Shown: piece by piece, positions 1 through 8,600 of the stretch
Position numbering within the stretch: the stretch's first letter is position 1
How the letters are laid out: every line of letters starts with the position of its first letter
Assembly: GCA_944380515.1 (NCBI GenBank)
Contig: CALWHT010000050.1
Span: 1-64,000, forward strand
Source of the DNA: an uncultured Roseburia sp.
Lineage (GTDB): Bacteria; Bacillota; Clostridia; Lachnospirales; Lachnospiraceae
Direction of reading: 5' to 3'
DNA: 64,000 nt
Notes under the pieces: generated by a model
Seen by the model: only the letters and a program-made list of their open reading frames with translations
Told to the model about the DNA's origin: nothing
Databases searched by the model: none
Translations under genes and position numbers: made by a program

Positions 1-341
1 TGTTCTGTAGTGTGTCAGTCTTATAAAAAATCATATCAGAAGGAAGATAGATTAGAAAAGCGAAAGTTAGCCAACATGTTTCATGACGCATTGGTGCCTT
101 TCGCAGAAAGGCGGACTATAAAGATGATTTTGTTGCGTATTTAGCCAAACCGAATGTTGGCAATGCCAAGAAGATTTTCAAAATCACAAAAATCGAGGGC
201 ATACTAACTGCTTACAAATTGTTTTATGTGGGATGCTCACGAGCGAGAAAGAGTCTAATTATTGTTGTAGATGAAAACAAGATAGCTCGGTTTAAAGATG
301 CTTTTATTGAAAAAGTTAAGAAGATTGGATTTTCTGTATAA
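1..341 (+). pseudogene. C-terminal remnant of a UvrD/Rep-type helicase, frameshifted and cut by the window edge
   Basis: Reading frame 1 is open from base 1 (ending LEKRKLANMFHDAL) but stops at about 142. The last part of the protein continues in another frame from about 87 to the stop at 339-341. That second frame contains KLFYVGCSRARKSLIIVVD, which resembles helicase motif VI of UvrD/Rep superfamily 1 enzymes, followed by a Lys-rich tail. The frame change lies around bases 84-120. Such helicases act in DNA repair and also in defence pairs such as Gabija, but the fragment is too short to say which. The upstream part lies outside the window, so it cannot be decided whether this is a recently broken gene or an old fragment. 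Confidence 0.6.
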
Positions 342-594
342 TGTAAAAACCGGGCACTTATCAGCACCCGGGAAAAAGAAAGATGTCCTCAATCACTGTG
401 AGAGGCTCTGGGTTTGTAATGGATTTGCAACAAATTTCCATTGAAAACCTTGATTTTCCGCCATTCTCGGTTACCCAAACGTTAATCATACGTTTTGGGC
501 GTATCATTTCAAAGAATGTTGCAAGCCTCTCAGAACATGGTTCTGGGAGGCTTTTATATACGATTAAGAAAATTCAGAAAAGGAAGAAACAGAG
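342..594. other. intergenic stretch between helicase remnant and MFS gene
   Basis: No convincing gene is seen; short open frames here have no recognisable protein. The stretch holds one strong hairpin, listed separately, and a weak GC inverted repeat near 350-372. I could not assign a promoter for the following MFS gene with confidence. Confidence 0.5.
524..555 (+). terminator. strong hairpin with short T tract, terminator or leader attenuator
   Basis: The arms 524-536 and 540-552 pair over 13 positions with one mismatch around a 3-base loop, and four T follow. It lies only about 40 bases before the MFS start. It may therefore end transcription from upstream or act as an attenuator in the MFS leader. 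Confidence 0.6.
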
Positions 595-1758
595 ATGGTA
601 CAATTATTGTTGGTTATCATTTATTTGGCTTTTATCAGCCTTGGCTTACCGGATGCGCTGCTGGGTTCGGCGTGGCCTTCCATGTATTCGGAATTCGGGG
701 TGCCTATTTCTTATGCGGGAATTATTTCCATGATTATTGCGGCCGGGACGATTGTTTCCAGCTTGCAGAGCGACCGTCTGACAAGAAGGCTCGGAACCGG
801 AAAGGTGACGGCCATCAGTGTGGCGGTAACGGCGGCGGCGCTGTTTGGCTTTTCCGTCAGTCAGTCCTTTGGGATGCTTTGCCTTTGGGCGATTCCCTAC
901 GGGCTTGGGGCCGGGAGTGTGGACGCTTCCCTGAATAATTATGTTGCCCTGCATTATGAGAGCAAGCACATGAGCTGGCTTCACTGTATGTGGGGTGTCG
1001 GCGCGACTCTGGGTCCCTATGTTATGGGATATGCCCTGACCCGGGGAATGACCTGGAACAGCGGTTACCGGATTATCTCCATTTTACAGGTTGTCCTGAC
1101 GGCAATTTTGATATTCAGCCTGCCCTTGTGGAAAGGGCGCCCTCAAATGACAGCCGAAGATGGACAGGAGGTTTCCCCGAAGGCACTTTCTTTACCGGAA
1201 ATCATGAAAATACCGGGCGCGAAGGAAGTTATGCTCTGCTTTTTCTGTTATTGCGCGCTGGAGCAGACAGCCGGTCTGTGGGCGAGCAGCTATCTGACCC
1301 TTTACAAAGGTGTCCCTGCGGAGACCGCGGCGGGTTATGCAAGTATGTTTTATATCGGAATCACGATTGGACGCGCGTTAAGCGGCTTTATTACGATGAA
1401 GCTGAATGATGTTCAGATGATACGGCTGGGGCAGGGAATCATAGGCCTCGGGGTGTTGGTGCTACTGCTCCCCCTTGGAGAGTCCGTGTCTTTGGCGGGG
1501 CTTATTTTGATTGGGCTGGGCTGTGCACCAATCTATCCGTGTATCATCCATTCCACACCGACTCATTTCGGGGCGGATAAATCGCAGGCGCTCATAGGGG
1601 TACAGATGGCATGCGCTTATGTGGGAACCTGTCTGATGCCGCCGATTTTCGGGCTGATTGCAAACCATATTTCCGTTGCCCTGCTGCCGGTTTTCCTGCT
1701 TGTGATTCTGGTGCTTATGGTTGTCATGCATGAGGGGCTGACGAGGAAGACGGCGTAG
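595..1758 (+). CDS. MFS transporter
   Basis: This is a 387-residue polytopic membrane protein with about 12 hydrophobic segments in two six-helix halves and a central polar loop near residues 180-205, the usual size for a major facilitator superfamily carrier. The first helix holds LGLPDALLGSAWP, and a DRLTRRLGTGK loop follows helix 2, like the conserved MFS loop 2-3. The overall look is that of FucP/NarK-like sugar or metabolite permeases, but the substrate cannot be read. The ATG at 595 follows an AGGAAG ribosome site. It sits alone, between a helicase remnant and a DpnI-type remnant. Confidence 0.85.
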   Translation: MVQLLLVIIYLAFISLGLPDALLGSAWPSMYSEFGVPISYAGIISMIIAAGTIVSSLQSDRLTRRLGTGKVTAISVAVTAAALFGFSVSQSFGMLCLWAIPYGLGAGSVDASLNNYVALHYESKHMSWLHCMWGVGATLGPYVMGYALTRGMTWNSGYRIISILQVVLTAILIFSLPLWKGRPQMTAEDGQEVSPKALSLPEIMKIPGAKEVMLCFFCYCALEQTAGLWASSYLTLYKGVPAETAAGYASMFYIGITIGRALSGFITMKLNDVQMIRLGQGIIGLGVLVLLLPLGESVSLAGLILIGLGCAPIYPCIIHSTPTHFGADKSQALIGVQMACAYVGTCLMPPIFGLIANHISVALLPVFLLVILVLMVVMHEGLTRKTA

Positions 1759-1763
1759 CAAAA

Positions 1764-2136
1764 ATGAATAAGGTGAATATGAATTTACAGCTGCGAAAGG
1801 ATATAGCGGAGGCATATCACAGTAATCCTCAGAAAATAAGGGTGATGAATTTTTTTCTCACAGAAATGCTTGAAAAGCGTAAGCCATTAAGTGAGGGGGC
1901 CGGGCGTACAGGTCGGATTGGATGCAAGAGGCTGGATTTTGGATATTTTTCATTGTATAGAACGAATTCCCAATAAAGATTTTACTTTGGATGAGGTCTA
2001 TCAGTTTGCGGATGAACTTGCAGTCAGGCATCCCGACAATCATCACATAAAGGAGAAAATCCGCCAGCAGTTACAGTTGCTGAGAAATAAGGGACTGATC
2101 CAATTTGAGGGCGGCGGAACGTACAGAAAACGGTAA
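1764..2136 (+). pseudogene. gutted DpnI-type methyl-directed restriction endonuclease
   Basis: Three separate pieces match the order of DpnI. The first is the N-terminus (MNLQLRKDIAEAYHSNPQK, like DpnI's ETYKSNSQKAR). The second is the end of the nuclease domain (EKRKPLSEGAGRTGRIGC, like QRKPLAPTARRAGWIGC). The third is the C-terminal winged helix that reads methylated DNA (RGWILDIF, then HHIKEKIRQQLQLLRNKG). The zinc-binding and PD-(D/E)XK catalytic core between the first two is missing, joined in frame near 1842. A second deletion near 1926 puts the winged helix in a different frame. DpnI cuts G-m6A-TC. No catalytic function is possible here; the intact winged-helix frame (1891-2136) could at most give a DNA-binding fragment. 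The comparison with DpnI is from memory. Confidence 0.85.
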
Positions 2137-2172
2137 ATATTTGTTTATTATGATTACTATGGAGGAACCGCC

Positions 2173-3114
2173 ATGATTTTAAGTGTAAGCAGGCGTACCG
2201 ACATACCGGCCTGGTATTCCGACTGGTTTTTTCAACGCTTAAAGGAAGGCTTTTTATATGTAAGAAATCCGATGAATCCCCGTCAGGTAAGCCGTGTTTC
2301 GCTGTCACCGGATGTGGTGGACTGCATCGTATTCTGGACGAAAAACCCAAAGCCGATGCTTTCCCGGCTTGCGGAGCTGGATGCATATCCGTATTACTTC
2401 CAATTCACGCTGACCGGCTATGGAAAGGATTTAGAGCCGGGAGTGCCGCACAAAAGAGAGTACATGCTCCCTGTTTTTCGGGAGCTGTCGGAACGGATTG
2501 GAAAGGAGAGGGTCATCTGGCGCTACGATCCGATTTTTTTTACGGACAGATATACAAAAGAATACCATATGCATGCATTTGAGGAAATTGCAGCAGCGCT
2601 GCGGGGTCATACCGAAAAATGTGTCATCAGCTTCGGGGACATTTACGCCAAAAACCGCAAAGCGATGGCGCAGCTCTCCTGCCATATGGGGGAAAATGAG
2701 GCAGGGGACGGAGAGGAACTTCGTAATTTTGCAAGGGCATTGAGCGGCATTGCCGGGGAAAACGGGATGAGGATTGCGGCCTGCGCAGAGACGATAGATT
2801 TGTCCGACTGCGGTATAGCGCATAACTCCTGTATTGATAAAGAATTGATAGAAAAAATTACGGGCTGCAATATCCGGGCAGGAAAAGATAAAAGCCAGAG
2901 AGCAGCCTGCGGCTGCATCGAGAGCGTGGAGGCAGGGGCTTATGACACCTGTCCGGCCGGCTGTCGGTATTGCTATGCAAACGGCAGTGCGGGCCGTCTG
3001 GAGCAAAACCTTAAGAATTATGACGAAAAATCCCCGCTTTTATGCAGTGTGCTAAAGGAGGGGGATGTGGTAAAGGAACGGAGGGTAAAACGATGCGGAG
3101 TGAAACGGAAATGA
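2173..3114 (+). CDS. DUF1848 family protein
   Basis: This 313-residue protein opens with MILSVSRRTDIPAWYSDWF and contains VVDCIVFWTKNPKPML, both hallmarks of the DUF1848 family. The C-terminal third carries a Cys-rich segment, ACGCIES then CPAGCRYCYAN, at about residues 236-277, which suggests a metal or iron-sulfur centre. The biochemical role of the family is not established. The ATG at 2173 follows TATGGAGGAACC. The end overlaps the next gene by 22 bases, so the two are probably co-translated. Confidence 0.8.
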   Translation: MILSVSRRTDIPAWYSDWFFQRLKEGFLYVRNPMNPRQVSRVSLSPDVVDCIVFWTKNPKPMLSRLAELDAYPYYFQFTLTGYGKDLEPGVPHKREYMLPVFRELSERIGKERVIWRYDPIFFTDRYTKEYHMHAFEEIAAALRGHTEKCVISFGDIYAKNRKAMAQLSCHMGENEAGDGEELRNFARALSGIAGENGMRIAACAETIDLSDCGIAHNSCIDKELIEKITGCNIRAGKDKSQRAACGCIESVEAGAYDTCPAGCRYCYANGSAGRLEQNLKNYDEKSPLLCSVLKEGDVVKERRVKRCGVKRK

Positions 3115-3962
3115 TGGAGTTGATTCTGGGTACGGCACGGGAGGATGCGCGCATCCGGGCGGTATATATGAACGGTTCCAGAACCAATCCGAATGTTCCA
3201 AAGGATATTTTTCAGGATTACGATATTGTTTATGTCGTGACGGAAACGAAAAGCTTTATCGAGGATAAGACGTGGATCGACCGCTTCGGGGATCGGCTGT
3301 TTATGCAGTATCCCGATGAAAATCCCGAATTTCCGAATGAAGCGCAGGATTTTTACGGCTGGCTGATGCAGTTTGCGGACGGCAACCGGTTGGATTTGCA
3401 TGTGGAAACCGTAAGCCATGCCTGTGAAAATATCCAAAAGGACCGGCTGTGCAGGATTTTACTGGATAAGGACGGCATATTGCCGGATATGCCGGAAGCA
3501 ACCGACGCAGACTATCACGTCAAGCGGCCGACCGAGACAGCATATCATTGTGCCTGCAATGAATTTTGGTGGTGTCTTGACAATGTGGCGAAAGGGCTGT
3601 GGAGAGAAGAACTTCCGTATGTGCAGGATATGCTTAATTTTCATATCCGTAAGGAGCTTGAAAAAATGCTTTCCTGGAAGGCGGGAATCCTTACCTCCTT
3701 TTCCGTAAGCGTCGGGAAGTCCGGAAAATATCTGTACCGCTGGCTGCCCGAAGAGGATTGGCAGGATTATCTTTCGACCTATTGCGCGGCAAACACAGAG
3801 GATTGCTGGGAGGCGGTAGAGACGATGTGCGGTTTGTTCCGGCGGACGGCAGGCTATGTCGGAGAAAAGCTGAATTACCGGTACGACGCGCAGGAGGGCG
3901 AGAACTGCATGAGGTTTTTGGAGCGTGTGAGGGCCTTGCCGAAGGATGCGCAGGAGATTTAA
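3093..3962 (+). CDS. aminoglycoside 6-adenylyltransferase, ANT(6) family
   Basis: The 289-residue product has the family's usual length and carries the nucleotidyltransferase signature MNGSRTNP followed by QDYDIVYVV at about residues 24-49, plus RLDLHVETV. ANT(6) enzymes transfer AMP from ATP to the 6-hydroxyl of streptomycin and are cytosolic. I chose the ATG at 3093 because GGAGGG precedes it at 3080-3085; an upstream ATG at 3042 lies inside the DUF1848 gene without a good site. The chromosomal setting beside DUF1848, with no mobile element visible, suggests an intrinsic homologue. Whether it gives resistance cannot be told from sequence. Confidence 0.85.
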   Translation: MRSETEMMELILGTAREDARIRAVYMNGSRTNPNVPKDIFQDYDIVYVVTETKSFIEDKTWIDRFGDRLFMQYPDENPEFPNEAQDFYGWLMQFADGNRLDLHVETVSHACENIQKDRLCRILLDKDGILPDMPEATDADYHVKRPTETAYHCACNEFWWCLDNVAKGLWREELPYVQDMLNFHIRKELEKMLSWKAGILTSFSVSVGKSGKYLYRWLPEEDWQDYLSTYCAANTEDCWEAVETMCGLFRRTAGYVGEKLNYRYDAQEGENCMRFLERVRALPKDAQEI

Positions 3963-3971
3963 AAAGACATA

Positions 3972-3999
3972 TTGCCTTTTTCTGAAGTTTTTATATAAT
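3972..3999 (+). promoter_or_regulatory. promoter for the chemoreceptor gene
   Basis: TTGCCT at 3972-3977 and TATAAT at 3994-3999 are 16 bases apart, with the chemoreceptor start 54 bases further on. Confidence 0.65.
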
Positions 4000-4052
4000 A
4001 AGGTTACCGGATGCCTTTGTGCAGCCGTCTGTTGGAAAAGGAGGGATTACAA

Positions 4053-5489
4053 ATGACAGGGGAACAGTATGTACGTGCAAGTAAAAAGGTTTATTCTGTC
4101 GTCATGGCACAGCTTATCGTGATGACACTTCTTGCGGGAGCTGCGTGCCTCACAGGATTGAAAGCGGGTACGGTGATACAGGTGCTGTCGGCAGTGGCAG
4201 GAATCATTTTGATTAATGCATATGCGAGAAAGTTTTTTGACTGTAAAAAGGGAGCGATGCTGCTTCTTGGAACTGCTGCGGGAGTATATTTTATTTTTAT
4301 GATTTTTAATCAGTCGAATTATGTTTACGCCTATGCGTTGCCATTGATGACCGCAAGCATTATTTACCTTAACGTGAGGTTCCTGTATTACGGAGGAACT
4401 GTTGCGATTCTGGGGAATATCATTCATATTATCCTGCAGGTGATACGCGGCAAGGCGGATGCGGAGCAGATGATATTCAGCGTCGTTATATGGGCAATGA
4501 TGGTATATGCCGTTTATCATGTAAGTGTTATGCTGACAAAGTTTCATGAGGAAAATCTTCAAAAACAGCGTTCCGCTTCCGGAAAGATGAGTCTGGTAGC
4601 GGAAAACCTTTTGAAGCATTTTGACTCAGCCAATGCTTCGCTTGAGCGGCTTGAGGAAGTCATTCACAATAACAGCGAGTCGATTTCCAACATTGCGGAC
4701 AGTACGGGAAGCACGGCGGAAACGATTCAGCAGCAGGCAATGATGTGTGACGAGATACATAAGAGTACCGATGCGGCGGAAAAGGAAACGCAGGCAATGA
4801 TTGAGCGCTCCAACCATACGCTGGAAAACGTGGCGGAGGGGTCAAGGCTGGTAGCGGGTCTGAAAGAGCAGGCAAACAGCGTGGAGGAGGCAAGCAATCT
4901 TGCCGCGGAATCCACCCGGCAGCTGAGCAACCGTGTGGAGGAAGTAAAGGGAATCGTTGCGACGATTTTAAGCATTTCAAGTCAGACGAATCTGCTGGCG
5001 CTCAACGCTTCCATCGAAGCGGCGAGGGCGGGGGAAGCAGGCAAAGGCTTTGCAGTAGTTGCGGATGAAATCCGGCAGCTTTCGGAGCAGACGAAGGATG
5101 CTACCAACCGGATTACAGATATTATCCGGGATTTGAATATGGATGCGGAACAGGCCATGCAGAATATGGAAAATTCCGCAAGATCAATTCAGGAGCAGAA
5201 TGAACTGATTGAAACCACAAAGGATAAATTTGAAATGATAGACGGGGAGATGCAGACGCTGGCGGAGGTAATTGCGAGAATTGAGGATGTTATGAAATCT
5301 ATTCTTACAAGCACGGATATGATTTCCGAGAGCATTTCCAATCTGTCGGCGGCAAGCCAGGAGGTCGCTGCTTCGTCTGCCGAGGGGCTTCAGACCGCAA
5401 ACGGCGCGGTGGAGACCATGCAGAAGACAAAGGAGATTATCGAGGCCACTTATACGCTGGCGCAGGATTTAAAAACATATGCGGAATAG
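4053..5489 (+). CDS. methyl-accepting chemotaxis protein
   Basis: This 478-residue chemoreceptor has an N-terminal membrane region of about five or six hydrophobic segments (residues 10-165) with almost no extracytoplasmic domain. A long cytoplasmic coiled coil ends in the conserved signalling tip, [16 protein letters not shown] then [20 protein letters not shown]. Such proteins control CheA kinase through CheW. The lack of a large periplasmic sensor suggests that it senses a membrane or intracellular cue. The ATG at 4053 is preceded by AAGGAGGG at 4038-4045; an upstream ATG at 4011 lacks such a site. It is a single-gene unit with its own promoter and terminator. Confidence 0.92.
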   Translation: MTGEQYVRASKKVYSVVMAQLIVMTLLAGAACLTGLKAGTVIQVLSAVAGIILINAYARKFFDCKKGAMLLLGTAAGVYFIFMIFNQSNYVYAYALPLMTASIIYLNVRFLYYGGTVAILGNIIHIILQVIRGKADAEQMIFSVVIWAMMVYAVYHVSVMLTKFHEENLQKQRSASGKMSLVAENLLKHFDSANASLERLEEVIHNNSESISNIADSTGSTAETIQQQAMMCDEIHKSTDAAEKETQAMIERSNHTLENVAEGSRLVAGLKEQANSVEEASNLAAESTRQLSNRVEEVKGIVATILSISSQTNLLALNASIEAARAGEAGKGFAVVADEIRQLSEQTKDATNRITDIIRDLNMDAEQAMQNMENSARSIQEQNELIETTKDKFEMIDGEMQTLAEVIARIEDVMKSILTSTDMISESISNLSAASQEVAASSAEGLQTANGAVETMQKTKEIIEATYTLAQDLKTYAE

Positions 5490-5498
5490 GCAGCAGGA

Positions 5499-5529
5499 AA
5501 AGCCTTTCGGGAGACCGAGAGGCTTTTCT
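5499..5529 (+). terminator. terminator after the chemoreceptor gene
   Basis: AAAGCCTTTCGG and CCGAGAGGCTTT form a hairpin with a four-base loop and a T-rich end, directly after the stop codon. Confidence 0.85.
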
Positions 5530-5580
5530 TAAGTTTTGTTTAAAATTCCGGATAAGCTATGTATGGCGTGAAATTTGTGG

Positions 5581-5586
5581 TACAAT
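5581..5586 (+). promoter_or_regulatory. possible -10 element of the GH25 gene
   Basis: TACAAT at 5581-5586 lies 56 bases before the start codon. No good -35 box is seen at the right distance, so the promoter may need an activator. Confidence 0.35.
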
Positions 5587-5641
5587 CAGGGAAGATGGGG
5601 AACAGAGAAAGCTGTTTCCAAAAAACCGGGAGGGCAGAGTT

Positions 5642-8600
5642 ATGGGAAAGAAAAGACTCGAATGGTTTAAGCGTGGTATCTGTATTGCGATGGCAGGAGC
5701 CATGCTCCTTAGTTCCGATGCAATGGCTTACGCGGCGGCAGGGCAGCCGGATCAGGCCGTGGAAGCAGAGGACCTTTTGACGGGAACACTGCCGGAGGAT
5801 ACGGAGACGGCAGGAGATACGGAACTGCCGGAGGATACGGAGACGGCAGGAGACACGGAACTGCCGGAGGGTACGGAGAATGACGGTGATACGCAGACGG
5901 TAGAAGATACACAGGAGATTTCGGAAACGGAAGAGGCAGAGCCGACCGAGGTGCAGGAGCCGGAGGGTGCCGGAAGCACCGAATTCACGGAGCCCACTGA
6001 AGCGGCAGAACCGCAGGACACCGAAGAAGCAGCTGAAACGGCGGAGAATCGTATCAAAGGTGCCGGTGCCGTAACTGGAATCAGTATCAATGCGAATCCC
6101 AAATATCAGGAAGTGAGTATCGGAGAGGTTATGGAACTGCCGGGATATACCATTTCCTATCAGGATGACAGTCAGCAGGGAGAAGAACCCGAGACAGAAT
6201 GGGTCTGCAATGATACAGACATTGTTATGCTGGATCCGGTGCAGGGCAAGGTGACGGCCAAAAATCCGGGAGTCGCATATCTTCGTCTGCAGTTGAAGGA
6301 TGATGATACAAAATATGATGAGTACCGTGTCATTGTAAAACCGGAATCGGTGGCGGGCGCGTCCGGCGAGGCCGCCAGCTATCATTCGGCACAGTTGAGA
6401 TGGAATGAAGTCCCGACAGCCGACGGTTATACGATTGCGCGCAAAGAGGGAAATGCGGGTGAGGAGACGGTGCTGGCACATGTGAGCGGTGCACAGACTA
6501 CGGTTTATCAGGACGACACCTTAAAAACCGGCGTGAAATATACTTACTATATTTATGCTTATATCGCATATCAGGATGAAAAGAACCAGACGCAGTATGC
6601 CGAGTCGGATACGCCGGCACGCATCATGATAACGGCGGAGCTTGGTAAGGTGGCGGCAAAGGGCGTGACCACGGACAGCTATAACAGGCTTACGGTGTCC
6701 TGGAACGGGCTGGACGGAGCGGACGGCTATGTGATTTTACGCGCATCCGGGGAAAGCTCGGCTTATGAGGAGCTTGCGAGCGTAGCGGGGAGCACGCTTA
6801 CCTATACGGATCAGTCCGTCACTGCGGGCACTACATACAAATACAAAATAAAAGGCTACCGCATGACGGACGGCGCGAGAGTGTACGGAGACGAGTCAAA
6901 TATTGTTTCCGGAAAAGCGTATCCGGCGGCAGCGGAATTAAAGGCATCGGTAAGCTACAATAAAGTAAAGCTTACCTGGAATAAGGTTGAGGGAGCAACC
7001 GGTTACCGAATTGAGCGAAAGGCAGCCGGTTCGTCCTCCTATAAAGAAATTGAGACGCTGGGCAAAGGCTCATCCACCAGCTATACGGACAAAACTGTAA
7101 AAACAGGCACAAAATATACCTACCGTGTAAGGGCATATACAAAGGCGGACGGAGAAACGGTGTGGGGCGGCTATTCCAATGAGAAAACGGTTACGCCGAC
7201 TATGGCGGCAACCACAGTAACGCTGAAAAATACGTCCTATAACAGCATCGCCGTAAGCTGGAAAAAGGTCAGCGGCGCCCATGGCTATAAGGTATTACGT
7301 GCCTCCAGCGCAAACGGCAGCTATAAGACAGTAAAGACCATCCGTAATGACGATACGTTTACGTTTACGGATGAAGGGCTTTCGGTCGGCACGACCTACT
7401 ATTACAAGGTATGCGCATATCGATCCGTGGGCGGTAAAAATGTAAATGGAACGAAGTCAGAGGTAATGTCGCTTCAGGCAGTTCCGACAGCGGTAGAACT
7501 GAAATCAGAGGCTGCGGGGGCCACGGCGGTCAAGCTGACGTGGTCAAAGGCGAAGCTTCCGTCCTCCGGCGGCGGATATTATATTTATCAGGTAGTCGAC
7601 GGGCAGGAGAAGAAAATTAAGACCTGCAAGAAATCCGCTTCGTCCTATACGGTAAAAGGACTGACTGCCGGAGAAAAATATACCTTTAAAGTAGCGCCTT
7701 ATGCGAAGAGCAAGAACGGGGAAGCAGTCAAGGGAGTAGTCTCCGATGCACTATCGGTTTCTCCGAAGCTTTTGCCGGTTACCATAGATGAGGTGAAGAC
7801 AGGCTCCTACAACAGCGTGGAAGTATCGTGGCAGGCGACGGAGAACGGAGATGAGGACGCGTATGCCGTATTTCGTGCTTCCTCCAGGAAAGGAAGCTAT
7901 AAACAAATCGGAACCGTAGCGTATAGAAGCGGAGTAAAGGATTACTCTTACAAGGACAAGAACGTTACTCTGGGCAAAAAGTATTTTTATAAGGTGCTGT
8001 GCACCAAGACGGCAGCCAACGGGAAGACCATGAAGTCGGCTTATTCCGGAGTAAAGAGCGTTACGGCGGCGCCCGGTACAACCACGGTAACGGTAAGCTC
8101 ATCTAAGGCGGAAAGCCTTAAGATTTCCTGGAAACGGGTAAAGGCATCCTCCAGTAAGTATGTGAGCGGCTATGCAATTTACCGGAGCACGTCAAAGAAT
8201 GGTACCTATAAAAAGATAAAGACGATTACAAACGGAAAGACCTCGTCCTACATCGACAGCGGTCTGGTGACGGGAAATACTTATTACTATAAGGTGCGGG
8301 CATACCAGAAAGCGGGCGGAAAGACGATTTACGGGGCATATTCTTCCGTCAAGTCAAAGCAGGTAGTCCCGGCGAAGCCTACGATTCAGGCGGTATCGGC
8401 AAACTACAATACGGTTACCGTCTCCTGGAAAAAGGTAGACGGCAGCAGCGGATATAAGGTTTACCGTGCGGCGGAGGAAAACGGCACCTATAAGGCAGTA
8501 AAAACGATTACTTCCGCGAATACGCTTTCCTACAAGAATACGAATCTTACGACAGGGCAGACTTATTACTATAAGGTAAGGGCTTACGTAAATAAGGGCG

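Noticed and set aside
1-3962. Active defence island
   Set aside because: The helicase and DpnI-like genes are both broken, and the remaining neighbours (MFS, DUF1848, ANT(6)) are not known defence genes.
5540-6481. Long minus-strand open frame opposite the acidic linker of the GH25 protein
   Set aside because: It arises from the repetitive acidic coding sequence on the plus strand; the protein is a low-complexity Arg/Leu/Cys string.
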